Shown here piece by piece: positions 6,406 through 8,129 of a stretch of 8,129 bases of DNA; the stretch's first letter is position 1; every line of letters begins with the position of its first letter. The DNA is from Oscillospiraceae bacterium (lineage in GTDB: Bacteria; Bacillota; Clostridia; UMGS1883), in assembly GCA_015069065.1 (NCBI GenBank), contig SVJI01000059.1, forward strand, positions 1 through 8,129, given 5' to 3'. Under the pieces are notes generated by a model that saw nothing but the letters and a program-made list of their open reading frames with translations, was not told the origin of the DNA and did no database searches. A program made the position numbers and the translations under genes.

Positions 6406-7236
6406 ATGCCTTCAATGAAAGCAATCAAAAACCGCATAAAAAGTGTTGAGAATACCCGCCAGATTACAAAGGCAATGCAGCTTGTGGCAACAAGTAAAAT
6501 GCGTAAAGCAAAAGAGCGCATAGAAGCAAGCAGGCCTTTCTTCGAGACACTTTCAGAGGCACTTAATGATATAAGCCGAGGCAACCGCGACTTCTCCTCC
6601 CCATTCACCAGGGAGGCAGAGGGCAAAAGTTGCCATATAGTTATAGCAGGTGACAGAGGACTTGCAGGCGGTTACAACAATAATCTGTTTAAATCAATTG
6701 AATATAACGATGGCGACATTGTTTTCCCGATAGGAAAAAAGGTTGTTGAACACTTTGCCAAAAAAGATGTGACGTTTTTCACAACGTCCTACCAGATTGC
6801 TGCAGATGTCAGTATCTCTGACTGCAACAGTATTGGTCAGGCACTTACAGATGCCTTTTTGAAGGGAGAATTTACGAAGCTTGATATTCACTACACAGGG
6901 TTTGTAAACGTATTGTCACAGGTGCCGTCATACAAAAAGATTTTGCCGATTATACCCCAAGGGGATGCGACAGAAAAGAAAAGTCTTATTATATATGAGC
7001 CGTCGCCGGAGGTAGTCTTTGAAAAAATTGTTCCCCACTATATAGGCGGAATTGTGTATGGAGCATTGTGTGAATCTATTGCATCGGAGCTGAGCGCGCG
7101 CCGTACTGCAATGGAAAATGCCACCGACAATGCAGGAGAAATTATAGATAACCTCAGCCTGACTTATAACCGCGCTCGTCAGGCAGCAATTACTCAGGAG
7201 CTTACTGAAATTGTAGCAGGCAGTCAAAACGGATGA
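6406..7236 (+). CDS. atpG: F1Fo ATP synthase subunit gamma
   Basis: Gamma is the central rotor shaft whose coiled coil turns inside the alpha/beta hexamer and couples to the c ring. The protein has 276 residues, slightly shorter than the 287 of E. coli, with the difference in the middle Rossmann-like domain. The N-terminal helix shows MKAIKNRIKSVENTRQITKA (4-23), the middle has GDRGLAGGYN (82-91), and the C-terminal helix has the family signature around LSARRTAMENATDNA (229-243) ending in ITQELTEIVAG (262-272). The ATG at 6406 follows GAGGTGA (6393-6399), which overlaps the atpA stop, by 6 nt. Both coiled-coil arms are complete. Confidence 0.97.
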   Translation: MPSMKAIKNRIKSVENTRQITKAMQLVATSKMRKAKERIEASRPFFETLSEALNDISRGNRDFSSPFTREAEGKSCHIVIAGDRGLAGGYNNNLFKSIEYNDGDIVFPIGKKVVEHFAKKDVTFFTTSYQIAADVSISDCNSIGQALTDAFLKGEFTKLDIHYTGFVNVLSQVPSYKKILPIIPQGDATEKKSLIIYEPSPEVVFEKIVPHYIGGIVYGALCESIASELSARRTAMENATDNAGEIIDNLSLTYNRARQAAITQELTEIVAGSQNG

Positions 7237-7284
7237 CAAAGTCATTCTCTCGAACCGAAAAAGCTAAGAAAGGATTGATAATCC

Positions 7285-8129
7285 ATGGCACAAAAAAATA
7301 TAGGCAAGGTAATTTCCGTTATCGGGCCTGTTCTTGATATTAAATTTGAAAACGGACATCTCCCCAATCTTCTCAACGCGATTGAGATAACCGCGGGTGA
7401 GCGTACTATCACACTGGAGGTTGCCCAGCATATAGGCGACGATGTTGTACGTTGTATCGCTATGAGTTCTACAGACGGACTGGTGCGTGGAATGGATGCA
7501 GTTGATACAGGCAGCGGCATCAGCGTTCCCGTCGGCGAATGTACTCTCGGAAGAATATTTAATTTGTTGGGCGAGCCTGTAGATAACAAGCCCGCACCCG
7601 AGGCGCCTGAGCGCTGGGAAATCCACAGACCTGCCCCCGGTTATGACGAGCAGGAAAGTACTACCGAGATTCTGGAAACAGGTATTAAGGTAGTTGACCT
7701 TATCTGCCCCTATGCAAAGGGTGGTAAGATTGGTCTGTTCGGTGGTGCAGGAGTTGGTAAGACAGTTCTTATTATGGAGCTTATCAACAACGTTGCCAAG
7801 CAGCACGGTGGACTTAGTGTGTTCACAGGTGTTGGAGAAAGAACACGTGAGGGTAATGACCTTTACAACGAAATGCAGGAATCAGGTGTTATTAACAAGA
7901 CCGCTCTTGTTTACGGACAGATGAACGAGCCTCCGGGAGCGAGAATGAGAGTTGCCCTCTCAGGTCTTACGATGGCAGAGTACTTCCGCGATAAGGAAGG
8001 TCAGGACGTTCTCTTGTTCATTGATAATATTTACCGTTTCACTCAGGCAGGCAGTGAGGTGTCAGCACTTCTTGGACGTATGCCCTCCGCAGTTGGTTAT
8101 CAGCCTACTCTTGCTACAGAGATGGGCGC
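7285..8129 (+). CDS. atpD: F1Fo ATP synthase subunit beta (3' partial)
   Basis: Beta carries the catalytic nucleotide sites of F1. The first 281 codons and two further bases are present; the frame is open at the right edge, so the C-terminal domain with the DELSEED lever is missing only because the window ends. The start ATG at 7285 follows GAAAGGA (7268-7274) by 10 nt; the 48-nt gap after atpG holds no other feature. Visible parts are the N-terminal barrel (IGKVISVIGPVLDIKF, 6-21), the P-loop GGAGVGKT (153-160, Lys159), GERTREG with the catalytic Glu185 and Arg186, and the Walker B strand ending DVLLFIDN (241-248, Asp247), followed by ALLGRMPSAVGYQPTLATEMG (261-281). Everything needed for catalysis up to this point is conserved. 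Confidence 0.97.
   Translation, partial: MAQKNIGKVISVIGPVLDIKFENGHLPNLLNAIEITAGERTITLEVAQHIGDDVVRCIAMSSTDGLVRGMDAVDTGSGISVPVGECTLGRIFNLLGEPVDNKPAPEAPERWEIHRPAPGYDEQESTTEILETGIKVVDLICPYAKGGKIGLFGGAGVGKTVLIMELINNVAKQHGGLSVFTGVGERTREGNDLYNEMQESGVINKTALVYGQMNEPPGARMRVALSGLTMAEYFRDKEGQDVLLFIDNIYRFTQAGSEVSALLGRMPSAVGYQPTLATEMG

Noticed and set aside
7264..7806. 180-codon open frame on the minus strand opposite atpD, and similar minus-strand frames elsewhere.
   Set aside because: All lie opposite strongly conserved genes, have no recognisable domains and follow from the codon pattern of the plus strand.
8028..8042. Tyr250 in beta (NIYRF) in place of the NIFRF common in Bacillota.
   Set aside because: E. 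coli beta also has tyrosine at this place, so it is a normal variant.

Overview
The window is a continuous, entirely plus-strand stretch of housekeeping genes from a low-to-moderate GC bacterium, most probably a strictly anaerobic member of the Clostridia (Bacillota). The assignment rests on protein character (clostridial-type F-ATPase subunits, a c subunit very like those of fermentative anaerobes), strong GGAGG-type ribosome binding sites and gene order. It is inference; no rRNA or other taxonomic marker is present.

Layout. Positions 1-938 hold the 3' part of a polyprenyl-phosphate GlcNAc-1-phosphate transferase (TagO/WecA type), whose 5' end lies outside the window. It is followed 12 nt later by a complete non-hydrolysing UDP-GlcNAc 2-epimerase (WecB/MnaA, 951-2090). 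Together these start lipid-linked cell-wall polymer synthesis and supply UDP-ManNAc. After a 27-nt gap with no visible terminator comes the ATP synthase cluster in the classical order: an AtpZ-like small membrane protein, atpI, atpB (a), atpE (c), atpF (b), atpH (delta), atpA (alpha), atpG (gamma) and the first 281 codons of atpD (beta), which runs off the right edge. atpC (epsilon) is not in the window. No intergenic gap exceeds 60 nt, so the whole window could be one transcription unit.

How it works together. AtpZ and AtpI are accessory membrane proteins placed before the Fo genes; AtpI helps c-ring assembly. AtpB, AtpE and AtpF form the ion-translocating Fo sector and AtpH, AtpA, AtpG and AtpD belong to F1. 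The most informative signal is in AtpE. It carries the full set of residues that bind sodium in the Ilyobacter/Propionigenium type c ring (Gln30, Val61, Glu63, Ser64, Thr65, Tyr68), so this enzyme is predicted to be Na+-coupled.

atpE is also set apart at RNA level. It is preceded by a 31-nt leader with no C and a single G that runs into a strong Shine-Dalgarno, and followed by a GC-rich hairpin nested in a longer imperfect palindrome just before atpF. Both fit the need to make many more c subunits than other subunits. I see no mobile element, CRISPR array, tRNA or rRNA, and no sign of a previously undescribed system; the interest lies in ion specificity and in the RNA signals around atpE.
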